Of a stretch of 64,000 nucleotides of DNA, positions 47,044 to 59,000 are shown piece after piece. The DNA is from Mytilisepta virgata. Its lineage: Eukaryota > Mollusca > Bivalvia > Mytilida > Mytilidae. Location of the stretch: contig CM051517.1 in assembly GCA_028015205.1 (NCBI GenBank), positions 45,023,135-45,087,134 of the forward strand, given 5' to 3'. The position numbers were made by a program, and so were the translations under genes. How positions within the stretch are numbered: the stretch's first letter is position 1; each line of letters opens with the position of its first letter. Below the pieces are notes generated by a model. The model did no database searches. It was given only the letters and a program-made list of their open reading frames with translations, and had not been told where the DNA came from.

Positions 47044-47696
47044 TAAGTGTTTTTAGTGATTGCTTCTGATATGACGTAATCTGAAGTAAGGTGGTCGGTT
47101 TTAAAAGCCAAGTGACCAATTGGTGTTCAAACACTACCGGAATTGATATACATGTATATCAATCCTGTTTTTTCACCTTTTTGATCAATTGTGACAGGAA
47201 ATATATCGAGCGTGACCGTCATTGTTAGCAAATGGGAGTTCATTTTTCAAAGGGTAGCTGGATAGTGTAATCCTATCCGCACATTTAATTTTGTCCCTGT
47301 TTGTCTTTAATCCTTTCCAAATGCGTGAAAGAGTAATTTATCTATCAAATTAGTTATATATAAGTTTTGTTTTTCCCTCGAAAAACCAACAAAGTACATT
47401 ATTGCCAAAAATGAGTGTTTATTAAAAACCCAAACTGGGCTTAATACAGACAATCGGGCGTTGATACAAAGCCATTACAGAGAAACAGGCCCAATATCAA
47501 ACACGGAGATCGCGAAAGACTGCTGAGTAGTGTAGCATTGTTGTTTATTGGCTAACAATAGAATACAAGCCTAAATATGATAAAACCTGTCAATACAATA
47601 CAAACTGTCAAAGTACGCCAATACGGCACATCCCCGTCTAATATGCCGTATTAACTAGTCAATATGACATAGTGGACTGGTTAGTCAATAAAGGTA

Positions 47697-47829
47697 TAAT
47701 TGCGCGAAGTTTTCCATATTGACTTAGTTGTTGGTCCTTGGCAAGCCATATTGGACTTCGGCTTTGTCTCAGTCCAATATGGCTTGCCTCAATAACTAAG
47801 CCAATATGGAAAACCTTACGCAATAATAC
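47697..47829. mobile_element. foldback MITE, 133 bp
   Basis: The left arm (GTTTTCCATATTGACTTAGT ... GCAAGCCATATTGGAC) and right arm (GTCCAATATGGCTTGC ... ACTAAGCCAATATGGAAAAC) are inverted matches over about 58 bp. The central loop is about 15 nt (TTCGGCTTTGTCTCA). Confidence 0.85.
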
Positions 47830-48132
47830 TGTAATATAACATTCAGTTCTAGCATGCTGAACTACAATTTGACTAATTTCTATTGCATTTCAAACCTATC
47901 ACCATGATGATTATTTAATACCGCTCAACAAAATCATTACCTACCGATACAAAATCAAATAAACTGTACATTGCTTGTTTTATCCACAGACGACATGTTA
48001 TAAGACCGGTCAAATACAGTTTTTTTTCTGTATTGGCCTAGGGTCAAAAAGCTGTATTAATATCAGCGAACTGCGTCATCAGTATGATATATCCCGATTT
48101 TATAATATTTTATTATGACCCTTGATTAATGT

Positions 48133-48217
48133 ATATGCCACGATCTGTAATAATGGCACTCGGTGTTGCCTCGGGCCATTACAACCTCCTCTGGCCATTA
48201 ATACAGATCTCGGGCAT
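48133..48217. repeat. foldback hairpin
   Basis: TATATGCCACGATCTGTAAT with AATGGC pairs with GGCCATTAATACAGATCTCG and GGCATA. A third inverted word (GGGCCATT) lies in the loop. Arms are about 25 bp. Confidence 0.65.
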
Positions 48218-48230
48218 AACAGGGCCATTA

Positions 48231-51200
48231 TAAAAACACCGATTCTTTAATACTATAGTCTAATACAATATACTGTTCGTTCACTTATATAACATTAGTC
48301 ATCATCAAATTTCAAAATTTTTGGGATTGTCGAAATTGGCTCATTTGTTTTTGTTTTTATTTTTGTTATTTTAAACAGAAACCCGTTTTTAAACTGAATT
48401 CGCTTGAAGCATTTTTATGTGAGGAAAATTATTTACATGTGTAATATGTGGTTAATGTACCAAACAAACTTGATACGCAGTATGTGTTAGTGGTCTGATG
48501 ATTTGTGTGCCAATCGGAAATCTAATCTTCGTGGAATCTCGAGGGTTTTAATAGGACGTAAAGAGAAAAAGTTTATTGAGTTGAATTATATATATGGTAT
48601 ATTCCAAAAGGACGCTTCGAAAAATATGGTTAAGAGTGTTGATATGAAAAAAGACACAAATTTGCTTGACTGAAAGTGATTTGGTATCAACAACTCTATA
48701 CAAATACTTCTCTATATAGAATTTTACTATATAAATGTATATGGATTGCAGACAGGTATTTAAAGAATTCTCTTGAATTATATATATGTTCGTATTGCAC
48801 CATATATGAGAAATAAGGATCCCGATTTTTTGATAGTCAAGCTATTTTCACAAATCAGCTAAGGTTACCTTCATTTATTACAAGCTATGTATTTTTCATG
48901 CGAATTTGTGCTTTTTCATCGCGTCCAAATTGGTAAATGTATTGCGAAATCTTTTCCAGCGGGACGGTTGTAAGGTTTTTATCATCGCTGCATTTTAACA
49001 TAGGATATTCGTTCTGACTGTTTGTAACATGAGGGTACATTGTATCCTGCATTAGATTGTTATATTTTCGTTAGAAATAAAGGATTAGTGTTTACCAATT
49101 CCTAAAATGTACTTTGACAATATATCGGTTAATAAATATGACTTTATTTTGTTTATCTCACTTGATATGGTGCTAATGTATAAGTTATATAGTGATGTCA
49201 AAGGTCATAATCATAGCTGTCAGTATGTTATGATTGTGTCTGAAATATGACTTTTAGTCTCTCATACTGGACGTTTGGATTTCATTTGATTATCGTTTTC
49301 TCCAGTCCACTCCTTATGGTGTTTCAATTAATAATACATGTGTACTTCTGCAGATTTACAGTCTTAATGTAATTGAATATCGATCTGTTTGATTTTTCAC
49401 CGCAAAGAAAGTGTTCTTCTAATGTCTAATGCTCTTTTTCATAAGTTATTCTTTATTTTGAGGGAGTTAGAACTACATTTATTCGTTTTGTCTTGGCTTC
49501 ATCGTGCTCAGAATATACATGAACTAGCTTATCGACACTTTTTACTTTTAATTCAGTGTTGAAATTCTATTCGTCGATTTTGACACAAAATATACAATTT
49601 GTTACATGTAAAGGAAACAGTGTGATCTGTTATGATATTTACAATGGGAATGGACAAAAAAGGAATAAATTAACTGTAGAAATGCAGAAAAAAAGCAAAA
49701 GCGAATGAATTCTGCGGCAATTTGATTACCAAATTTGCACCTCAAAATAATTTTTTTAATGCACCATTTATACGAGTGGCCAGGTAGATATTTCTACAAT
49801 CTAATAAATAAATACATCTATTCATAATATACATGTAAATTATTTGTTCTTTTCTAAGTTTAAAATATTTTTGAACTGAATGCTGAAGAATATAATATCT
49901 GAAAAATAAATCAGGCACCTAACAATTCATTTATCATATTTTCATTCGAAATAACATGCCACAATAAAATGCATGTCTTTTCTAACTGAAATAAATCTAA
50001 TTAAAACATCTATAATTATATATGGACATTCATTAAGAAAATCTAATGTAACAGTTCTAAACATTTTCTGTTGTAACAGCAAGTATTGCAAGCCAGAATA
50101 ACTACTCAAAGTGATGCACAGACTTTTGTAAAATCTCTGAGCGACCATTACCACGCCCCGGATGAAAGAAAGTCAGAGGCAAATAACTGTAAGCTATATC
50201 TTGGAACCACCCAGGAAATATATCAAGTATATCGTGTATTTCGTAGAGCAGCTTGTGCATAACCCTCCTATTTACATGTAATTAACCACATGGCCTAAAT
50301 GATAGAATTGTTTTGACGCAAATTAAAGAAACAATTGGCGCAAATGCAAAACAGTGATACATATAAAGGGCACAAATTTCAAGTTGCATAACCTTTGTTT
50401 ATCAACCTGACGAGGGGGACAGAGAAGAGAAAGAGGGAGAAACTTATGTATCTCATCCTTCTAAACATGTGCTATTAACTTAAGGCATCTCGTTTGTTGT
50501 ACAGTTTTGTCCAAATTTCATTAACAATTCAGAAAATTAATCGAATATTCTAAAAACCTGAAGAGCATGTAACTACTCAAAGATGGAAAAGCAATTTAAA
50601 AAAACCCAGTTTAATCCCAAAATGAAATCTGTACTACAAAAGGAGGGTTTAAAATTTCTAAAATAATAATGAGTGTTTAAAATTTGATTCATCAAGGCTC
50701 AGACAAATTTCTTAGTTTATTTTTGTAAAACTTGTTAAATGTTTAATATTAACATAACTATCTTATCAAATGACATGCAACTGAATGAACCATATTTACT
50801 CCCAAGATAACAATCATTTTATTATGTGCTATTAACTGTGGTCTCCAAGGAAAAATGTAATCATATGCTTTCATAGAATAACATGAGAAAGCGATTGTAT
50901 CACCATATTATCTTCTTAAAACATGAAATTAGTGCATTACTAATCTAGCATTTTTCGGCAAAGTAATTTAATCTTTTACGACAGACAGTTGTAGCGCCAT
51001 TGTGATCTCCCATAATATCATAAGCCCACTAACAATCAATGGCGACAAAAGATTAATTCTCAATGTTTTTTATTCACGTTTGAATCGAAATGCTCTATGA
51101 AGGCACAATTAATTATAATCAAATAATTTCATCCTTGAATGGTAAAATTCAGAGTTCATGGAACTGATGCCCAATCTTTTCAGTCGATTGCTGTTTAACA

Positions 51201-51640
51201 GATTCGTTAATGTTTGGCGTAGTGCTGATTGTGTGCATTGTGAATAAACAGGAAGAAACTTGATTACCGATTCTAATTTATATATATACATATGTATATT
51301 AGGCTTTAGTGCTTCCTTTCTTTTTGAAATATGTCTACAAACCTTTACAAAATTATGATATTTTAAAATAAAAATTTTATTTTTGAAATGCTTATGTGTA
51401 TACCGCGTTTTCATTTAGTGAATGAACACATATATGTGAAAACAGGAAGTCGATACCGCGATATATTTTCATGACAAAAAATTTTAAGAACTGGATTTTT
51501 ATTTACCAAATGCATCCCTAATGGAGTTGTCGGAGATTCTTCATATTTAGTATCCAACATACCAGTACAAACATTTCTGTTGTCCCAACCGTTTGTAGAA
51601 ATTGTCACTCCAGATGAACTTGTAGATTCAAAATCATGGT
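48231..51640. other. intergenic, nothing recognised
   Basis: About 3.4 kb of AT-rich sequence. Minus-strand frames at 49942-50154 and 51109-51414 show no recognisable motif or splice support. Confidence 0.35.
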
Positions 51641-51649
51641 TTGATACGT

Positions 51650-51725
51650 TTTGCGTTGATTTAAATTCGTGGTTTCCTTGGACCCACGAAAAGTAGTATA
51701 CCAATAATAAAAAAAAAATTTACAG
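51650..51725 (-). mobile_element. solo right end of the CTGTGGATTCATT-type TIR element
   Basis: GTTGATTTAAATTCGTGG, then CCTTGGACCCACGAAAAGTA, GTATACCAATAATA and ATTTACAGTA match the right terminus of 46169-47043 with divergence. A left terminus was not found upstream, so this is a fragment. The frame 51411-51704 owes its start to this terminus. Confidence 0.6.
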
Positions 51726-52243
51726 TATAAATAGGTCTCTTTCTTTTTCTAACAACTTAGTTGCATGAATTGATGAGACATTGTCGTTCAAAAGAACAGA
51801 TATAGTTCGTGCACAGCAACAATCGTTATATTTTTCGTATACTAGGTTCTACAATACCAGTGTTGATTCGCAATATATGCACATGTCGCACATTTATGGC
51901 TAATTATTTGTGTTCAAGACCTAAAATGTTGAAAACCAAAATAATAATCCAAACGTTTGAATCGCAAATTCAAAAAATGAGAAATGACTAGAAACGGTAA
52001 AACCAAAACCATCTAAGGACGGAGCTACATCGTAAATGTATGCACAATGTATAATTCTAAAATGAATTCGTAAGAACAAATACATTTTGTTAAAAAAAAA
52101 CTGAAATCATGAGTTGTTTTCAAAACATTTTATTTCAACATAGATAATACCAATATTTTCTGCGTTGTACATCTGAAAATATACATTGTACAATGTATAT
52201 ATTGTGTCTCGGCGGAGGTAATCAAGGCTCAAAGCATAAAGAG
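51726..52243. other. intergenic, nothing recognised
   Basis: AT-rich flank. It may contain more of the antisense retroelement tail R4, but similarity is too weak to place a boundary. Confidence 0.3.
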
Positions 52244-52473
52244 GACAAATATAGTCGTCAGACTTGTCTGACATGATTATTCATTGATTTGTTACAGAAA
52301 TTAACAGTATTTAGCAAAATTCAAAAATAATAGAAATACTAAGGGTTCATTCCTTGTATTGCACATGGTAGATCTCCTTAGCTGAAATTTGGCTCCCTAT
52401 TTCGGTATTTTTGGTTGAGTACTTCTTGTTTAATATAAGTTTGGTTTTTGGTCTTCCAAATGTTCCGGTTTTA

Positions 52474-52520
52474 ATGCTGCTGATGAGAGGTAACTCCTTG
52501 AAATGCGTCGTATACAGCAT
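52474..52520 (+). ncRNA. type I hammerhead ribozyme, copy 1
   Basis: All core parts are present in order. Stem I 5' strand ATGCTG (52474-52479). Conserved CTGATGA (52480-52486). Stem II 52487-52499, GAGG/CCUU with loop UAACU and a G-U closing pair. Conserved GAA (52500-52502). Stem III AUGC/GUAU (52503-52513) with loop GUC. Residue A52514 at the cleavage position. Stem I 3' strand CAGCAT (52515-52520), which pairs perfectly with ATGCTG. Predicted cleavage is between 52514 and 52515 (AUA). UUUA/UAAA can extend stem I beyond a small internal loop. Confidence 0.85.
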
Positions 52521-52850
52521 AGTATAAATTTACTATATCTAATATTAGTATCTTTGGATTGTTATTTTGAAACTCCTGGGGTGATGCCTCTGCTGGTGGA
52601 CCCTAGGTCCCCGAGGGTTTTCGCCAACCCAGTCGTCAGACTTTTCTGACATGATTATTCATTGATTTGTTACAGAAATTACCAGTATTTAGCAAAATTC
52701 AAAAATAATAGAAATACTAAGGGTTCTTTCCTTGTATTGCACATGGTAGATCTCCTTAGCTGAAATTTGGCTTCCTATTTCGGTATTTTGGTTGAGTACT
52801 TCTTGTTTAATATAAGTTTGGTTTTTGGTCTTCCAAATGTTTCGGTTTAA

Positions 52851-52897
52851 ATGCTGCTGATGAGAGGTAACTCCTTGAAATGCGTCGTATACAGCAT
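52851..52897 (+). ncRNA. type I hammerhead ribozyme, copy 2
   Basis: Same 47 nt as copy 1 without change: stem I ATGCTG 52851-52856, core CTGATGA 52857-52863, stem II 52864-52876, GAA 52877-52879, stem III 52880-52890, cleavage predicted after 52891, stem I CAGCAT 52892-52897. The distance to the copy 1 cleavage site is 377 nt, the predicted RNA monomer. Confidence 0.85.
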
Positions 52898-53228
52898 AGT
52901 ATAAATTTACTATATCTAATATTAGTATCGTTGGATTGTTATTTTGAAACTCCTGGGATGATGCCTCTGCTGGTGGACCCTAGGTCCCCGAGGGTTTTCG
53001 CCAACCCAGTCGTCAGACTTTTCTGACATGATTATTCATTGATTTGTTACAGAAATTACCAGTATTTAGCAAAATTAAAAAATAATAGAAATACTAAGGG
53101 TTCATTCCTTAAATTGCACATGGTAGATGTCCTTACCTGAAATTTGGCTTCCTATTTCGGTATTTTTGGTTTAGTACTTCTTGTTTAATATAAGTTTGGT
53201 TTTTGGTCTTCCAAATGTTTCGGTTTAA

Positions 53229-53275
53229 ATGCTGCTGATGAGAGGTAACTCCGTGAAATGCCTCGTATACAGCAT
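53229..53275 (+). ncRNA. type I hammerhead ribozyme, copy 3 (mutated)
   Basis: Stem I, the CTGATGA and GAA cores, stem III pairing and the cleavage residue are intact. Two changes are present. One stem II base (53253) is G instead of T, turning an A-U pair into A-G. The stem III loop reads CUC instead of GUC (53262), which leaves the stem untouched. This copy is probably weaker. Predicted cleavage after 53269, 378 nt from copy 2. Confidence 0.75.
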
Positions 53276-53705
53276 AGTATAAATTTACTATATCTAATAT
53301 TAGTATCTTTGGATTGTTATTTTTATATACCTAAGGAGCAACAAAAAACGTAATTAAGTAGACAGACAAACCCTGGTAGACAAATGAACAACCACAAGCT
53401 CAACAAATAAACACTAAAAAATAAAAAAAACAATGAATAACACGAACTTCTATAAAAACCAGGAGTGCTGAATCCAAAAGCTGAATCAGTTATGCAAAAT
53501 GTTGTAGAGTGCAAAGTAAAAAACGCTGAATGAGCAATCCTAAATGTCGTGGCTAAATCAGTAAGTCGTGAAATAAAGAAAAAGACTTAGAATCATCTAT
53601 GGGCATAGTAAAAGATGAGGTAAATAATACATATCCTGGAAACATTTTAACTGGACGAATCAGTCCCGATGCATATCCCCGCGCTACTTTTGAGTTTTTT
53701 TTAAT

Positions 53706-54170
53706 CCATACAACCAAAACTAATGCTGTTGTTATAGTGATTCCAAATATATATGGTTGCTAAGTAGAAATCACAAATAAAGTCTTTCAGGAAATTTACT
53801 AAATTTGGAATCACATATTTTGAAATTTAAATAATCTAGATTACTTTTAAAGCTAATAGGTTCCCAATAAATCTATATTTGTTAAGTAAAATTCCCTAAA
53901 TAATAATCTTAGACACTTTCAGGAAATTTATCAAAATTGGAATCATATTTTTGAAAACCATACTATCCAAACTACTGCTGTTGCTATAGTGATTTCAAAT
54001 ATATATATGGTTACTAAGTAGAAATCACAAATAAAGTAGTCTTTGAGTCTTTCAGGAAATTTACGAAAATTGGAATCACATATTGTTGAAATCCAAATGA
54101 TCCAGATAAGCCTTAAAGCTAATATGATAAAAAAAAATCTATAATTGCTAATTAAAATTCCAAAAATAAT
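53706..54170 (+). repeat. 252-bp tandem duplication
   Basis: CCATAC...CCAAACTA.TGCTGTTG.TATAGTGATT begins copies at 53706 and 53958. Both contain AAGTAGAAATCACAAATAAAG and TTTCAGGAAATTTAC.AAA.TTGGAATCA, and the last block recurs a third time in the middle at about 53918. It is a diverged tandem repeat, non-coding. Confidence 0.75.
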
Positions 54171-54300
54171 AGTCTGTCAAAGAGACAACAACCTGACCAA
54201 AGAGCAGTAAACAGCCCAAGGCTATAAATCGGTCTTCAACTCTGCGAGAAAATCCTGCACCCGAAGGCGGGCTTCAGCTGGGCCCTTGCATCTATTAACT
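54168..54300 (-). repeat. mussel retroelement-type 3' tail, antisense copy
   Basis: GTCAAAGAGACAACAACCTG, ACCAAAGAGCAGTAAACAGC, GGTCTTCAACTCTGCGAG and CACCCGAAGGCGGGCTTCAG are the reverse complement of 1690-1800, with closer agreement to the mussel repeat as I know it. It is a partial solo tail. Confidence 0.7.
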
Positions 54301-55444
54301 TTCATCCTATTCTTTACTGGAAGCCAAAATCCGAAGTCATTTATAAATTAACACAGTAATTTATAAATTAATTCAAATATTTAGAATTCTCATCAGAAAC
54401 TGATTGAAAGCACAAGTTTGTAATTTAAAGTGTACCTTTTCAAAAAGTTTTAATAATTTGTCGATCGAAGATATCCAATGATTATAGCATCATGTTCATT
54501 AGAGGCATTTAGAAATCGATATACGTTACGCTTGATTCATATATTTATAATACTAAAAATAAACTCCAGATTGAAGAATGCCATCGGTCAGAAAAATAAA
54601 ATATTTGTTCTAATTAAACAAAGACACAAAATTAAAGTATTATGATTCAGATCCATATCAGACCACCAGTTGATAAGTTAATAACCAGTACAATACATTA
54701 GGGCAAAGATTAATCCTCTGTTTATATACTAAACTATATGTCTTTATTCTCGATCGGAAATACGATGCATTAAATAAATAAAATGACTTAAATGAAATAG
54801 TTACAAATAGATCAATTTGATTTCATTTGGATGGAATGGATATATACAATAGTAAGTACCAGTATATCTGTGTTTACATGTATACATGTGTAACTGTTCA
54901 GTAAAATTCGTTGTAAATAGTAATGATTTTTTTGTAAATCTGGAATCTGAATATACATACATGTATAAAAGAATTACAGAACATTTGTTTCGTATCATAA
55001 CTATATGTATTAGCTTTACATTTCGTTTTTTTTCACTTGATTAATACATTGTAGTTGAATTACATGTATGATAGACACAACAAAAATCGGAACAGGAAAG
55101 AATTTTTATTTTTTTGTCCAATTAACCTTGTTGCTAGATTTTTTGTAGGTGAAACTGGTGGTCAAACAATTACAAAACACTGAGTTTTCACTATTCGCTC
55201 TGAATTTGAAATTTTGAAATTGTCCCAAGGTCAAAATTTGCGATTTTTATTTTTGTGTTTTTTTTTAAATGCATACAAGCAAGTTCTTTGTAGCTTGGAT
55301 ACTACACGTGGAAGTAGTCAAACTCGAACAGGTAGATATGTTGTTAAATTTTATATCCAATATAACCATTAAGAATAACGATTGTACAAAAATATATTTC
55401 TGTTAAATATCTTTAAAGTGTTCAATTACAAAATGGTTCAATGG
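54301..55444. other. intergenic, nothing recognised
   Basis: AT-rich, with no supported features. Confidence 0.4.
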
Positions 55445-56000
55445 AAATATCCACATGTAGCCGATGGGGTGTACAATTCGCAGTTCATTCGTTACTGCCA
55501 TGCATTTTGTATATACGACGACTTTCTTGGCATGGGGAGATTGCTGTCAGATAAACTTCTGAGACAGGGTTATGTTCAGTCTTTCAAAATTTCATCAATC
55601 CAAATATTTTACGGTCGTCATCACGAGTTGATTGGCCGATACGAAATTTCTGTCTCACGTATCAGACTAGATATCTTCAGTTAGATTCGTTCTAGAATTG
55701 ACACCTCACCGGACTTGACAATTAACTGGAATTTACTGGTAATATGACGGTTACTGTTAACGGAACAGGACATGCTTACCCTTCCGAAACATCTGGTGTT
55801 TATTGTGGTTGTTCAAATTGCTAGTGCTTTAATTTCTGTGCTGTCTTGTTCTTTTTTATTTGTTTAGATTGTTATATATTTTTTTATTCTATTAGTTATA
55901 CATGTATCCTTGTGGCGTTTGTTTGTTGTGTTCTATTCTCATTACTTTGTCCTTTCCTTGGATTTTCGACTCTTTTGTCGTTTCGGTATTCTTTTACCGA
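55445..56000 (+). mobile_element. retroelement fragment R5
   Basis: From 55466 the frame reads DGVYNSQFIRYCHAFCIYDD, FLGMGRLLSDKLLRQGYVQS, then QIFYGRHHELIGRYEISVSR, ending at a stop at 55682-55684. It is uninterrupted but with substitutions at the hallmark YGVYISQLIRY. The tail has GACACCTCACCGGACTTGAC, GTTAACGGAACAGGACATGC and TTAGTTATACATGTATCC, shared with R2 and R6. The frame at 55846-56082 is tail sequence. Confidence 0.8.
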
Positions 56001-59000
56001 TATTAGAAATGTCACTACGGTAATCCGTGAAAATCTTATTATATTTTTATACGCTATAATGTCCATATACCTTGTCCGTTAATTTCCAACTTCCAGTAAA
56101 ACAAATTTGTGTAGTTTTTATAATCAAAATTTTATGTTACATGACATGAATGCAGCTTAAGTTTAGACAAACAGGGTTTTATGATGAATTATATAACATT
56201 ACGATTACATGTATATATTCTTGTCCAAAGATTAACTTCAGCATGATAATCAATAAATTGTAAACTCCTGTTTATCTAACGAATTAACAAACATAAACAT
56301 AGCTTATGATAAATCGCTAGGAATTAAAACGTTGTACATAATTTAAACTAAAATTTCGGAAATTCTCATTCTCAAATACTTATTATTTTAAATATTTATA
56401 CTTCAACATATTATAGACTTTTTCACTATCCCATCTATCTCATAAATTATGTAATACAAGGTTAGGAACGACAATACCAATCACCGTCTCTCAAATCCTT
56501 TTAACTCAAAACTTCCGATAACTCAAAGTAACCAGTTGGTCCCAAGATAATACTTTATATTATATTAACTCTTTATAACTCAAGTTTGCTGTTGTCAGAA
56601 ACTTTTTTTAATTTTTCAGATATTATGATAGTTAGCTGTACCATTACTTGTACATATTTACAGATACACATCATATGATTACATGTATATGCAAAAAGCT
56701 ACTTTTTATATATAAGGATAAAAGTTATGGTAATTTGGTGCGTAAACAGTAAATTCATTTCCGACTAGTTAATCATTACCTGTTTAAGCGGTTTTTCCAT
56801 CAGATTGCGTCATTCTTGCTGAAAAATAAATTCTAAGTTGAATAACCTCCTTAAACATTTTAAAAAACCTACCAGTTTTACGTTCCTATATAATTAAATT
56901 GTCAATTTGTTTCACATAACGAACAATTTTTTATTTGACATGGTAAAAACTTGAAATAGCATTTAAGACAAAGGCGTCCTCGCAATCTGTTGTTATTGAC
57001 GTTTGCATGTCGAGTAACTTAGTGCAACTTACTTGTGTAAATTGATTTTTAGTTCTTTTGGATTTTTTGGATGGCAAAAATAAGTGCGAGCGAGTGAAAT
57101 TTTAATTTTTAATTTTGTTTCTTGAGGACTAAATTTTTTCGCGCGAAGATCAAATTTACGTTCTGTGCTACATCTTTTTAACCAAAATATTGCAAAAATG
57201 GGAAAAACTCCCGATTTTGCAAAATTTTAGGAGGGGCGAACATTTTTTCTATTTTGAATTTCCTCAAAAATGGAGAATTTTGAATTGCCTCAAAAATGAA
57301 GAATTTGGGGCGATTGTTTAGCATTTTTGCAAAATGAAGCGGCAATAAACTTTTTTTCTTCAAATTTACATAGTCCATAAATCGGATCTGCGAAATCCAA
57401 AGACAAAAGATCATTTTTGTGTTTTAATAAATAATTATGTATGTTGATTTATATTACGTACTTTTGGCATATGAAATTTACTCCAGACCTGTCATCTACT
57501 TGGACAAGGTTCAAGATTTACCTTACAAACCTTAAGATAATAGAGGTATTTTTGAAGAAATATATGATTTGCATTACAAAGACCACTGCTCATGTAAATT
57601 TCGTAACTCGACATGGTAAATGAAATTTGATTTGTCTGTCGCTTGTCGTTTAGCGTTTACTAATAATTGAATTTAGACAACACCTTCCATATCACATTTA
57701 TTGACAAAATGTTAAACGTTTTGACAAGTTGACATAATTGTCGATATTTTTATTTAAAAAATGAAATACATTATGAATAAAACTATACATAAACAAGCTT
57801 AAGGGAATATAATAGTCGGACCACCAGGATGTCACCCAAGGGAATAATAGTAAATAAACTAGAACACCAAATTGTATGCTTCCGAAACACATTTTCGGAT
57901 GCATGCCTATAACCAAAACTTTGGAAATCTAGTTCTAGTAATTATCAAAAGACTTTGATCACTAATTTTTAAACTGGTTAAAATATGACAAACAATATCC
58001 CGACAACAATGCATTTCAACTTTTCCTGAGGGAGTGGAAATCTGACTACAAGTATAAATTTATCGTTGACAAGACTTAGTAATCCCCCCCCCCCTTTCGC
58101 ATGGCTGTCGATGTGTAACTTTCCATAAAGGTTTTAGAAATTTATGAATTTCTTTAGATATCGATCCATTAACAACATTTATAGAAAGTTTTAATGATAA
58201 GAAGTCACTAATCTAAATAAGCATTCATTAATAGACTGTGTTTTCTTTTGTTATGGCATTCCAGATAATTGAATGTTTTATTAGTTGGATAAATATTAAT
58301 GGAACTAAAGAGCTTTTTAACATCAAAAATCATATAAAGAAAAATATCAAGACAAGTGCTCTTCTTAGTGAACTTTGAGTTGTTTACTCCACTGAGTTAG
58401 TTAAGCTTTAGATTCCTCAATGTAAACATAGTTACTAAACTATCTAAAGATAATATTCAGAACACAGACTTAGATTATTTCTCTTTTTCACCAAAGCGTT
58501 TATAACAAAAACTGACACTAAAAACCTTTGGAGTCGTAAACTGTTAATGTATTTGTAATTTATATATGCGAGAACTCCAACTGTATATACAGTCACAGGC
58601 TAGACGAGAGGTTGAGAAATCTTCCGAGTTATATTATTTACGCGGTTTTGATACATAACCAAGAAAAATATCAAGAACCTGGTGTTATTGAAAAATCGGC
58701 AAAAGAATACCGAAGCCATCAAAATGTTGAAAAATACATATCGAGAATGTCAGATATATGATTATTAATTATATCTGGTACAATTTGATGGCATTGCAAT
58801 CATGGTAAACGAAATCGTGGTTCGCCAGAGAATATTCACAAAACGGTTGGACATAATGCTTCATGTAGAAAGGGCCTCTATGATATCTCGATTATAAGAC
58901 AGTTTCATATCCTGACTGTCTGTTGTTTCTTTGTTGTATTTTGTGCTCTTTTGTTTTTATTGTCCTAAATGTCAAACGCAAACGAAAATACGCACGCCCC

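Larger units (their letters stand above)
52254..53324 (+). mobile_element. retrozyme-like tandem array with hammerhead ribozymes
   Basis: The array is 2.83 head-to-tail copies of a 377-378-bp unit starting GTCGTCAGACTT at 52254, 52632 and 53009. Copies are more than about 95 percent alike by eye. Each carries a complete hammerhead motif (see the three ncRNA entries). There is no protein-coding capacity. ATATA occurs at both edges (52249-52253 and 53325-53329) as a candidate target duplication. Short, non-coding, hammerhead-bearing tandem repeats are the form of retrozymes described in plants and animals, which spread as self-cleaved, often circular RNA copied back to DNA by other elements. 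Assignment to that class is by structure; activity is not shown. Confidence 0.85.
52244..53470 (-). mobile_element. retroelement tail R4, interrupted by the hammerhead array
   Basis: Plus-strand 53325-53470 is the reverse complement of the R3 tail: TATACCTAAG, then AACAAATAAACACTAAAAAA, ACACGAACTTCTATAAAAAC and CAGGAGTG. To its left it should continue ...GACAAATATACCTAAG, as R3 does in reverse at 40229-40244. Instead GACAAATATA lies at 52244-52253 and CCTAAG at 53330-53335, with the array between them. Only tail sequence is present, no coding part. Confidence 0.6.

Noticed and set aside
51411..51704. 97-codon minus-strand frame
   Set aside because: Its start lies in the right end of a TIR element (peptide YYFSWVQGNHEFKS is shared with the frame at the end of the element at 46934-47134); no evidence of a host gene.
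52480..52509. Hammerhead cleavage at the GUC triplet right after GAAATGC
   Set aside because: That would leave only a one- or two-pair stem III and no pairing at the base of stem I. Cleavage at AUA gives full stems, and GUC mutates to CUC in copy 3 without loss of pairing.
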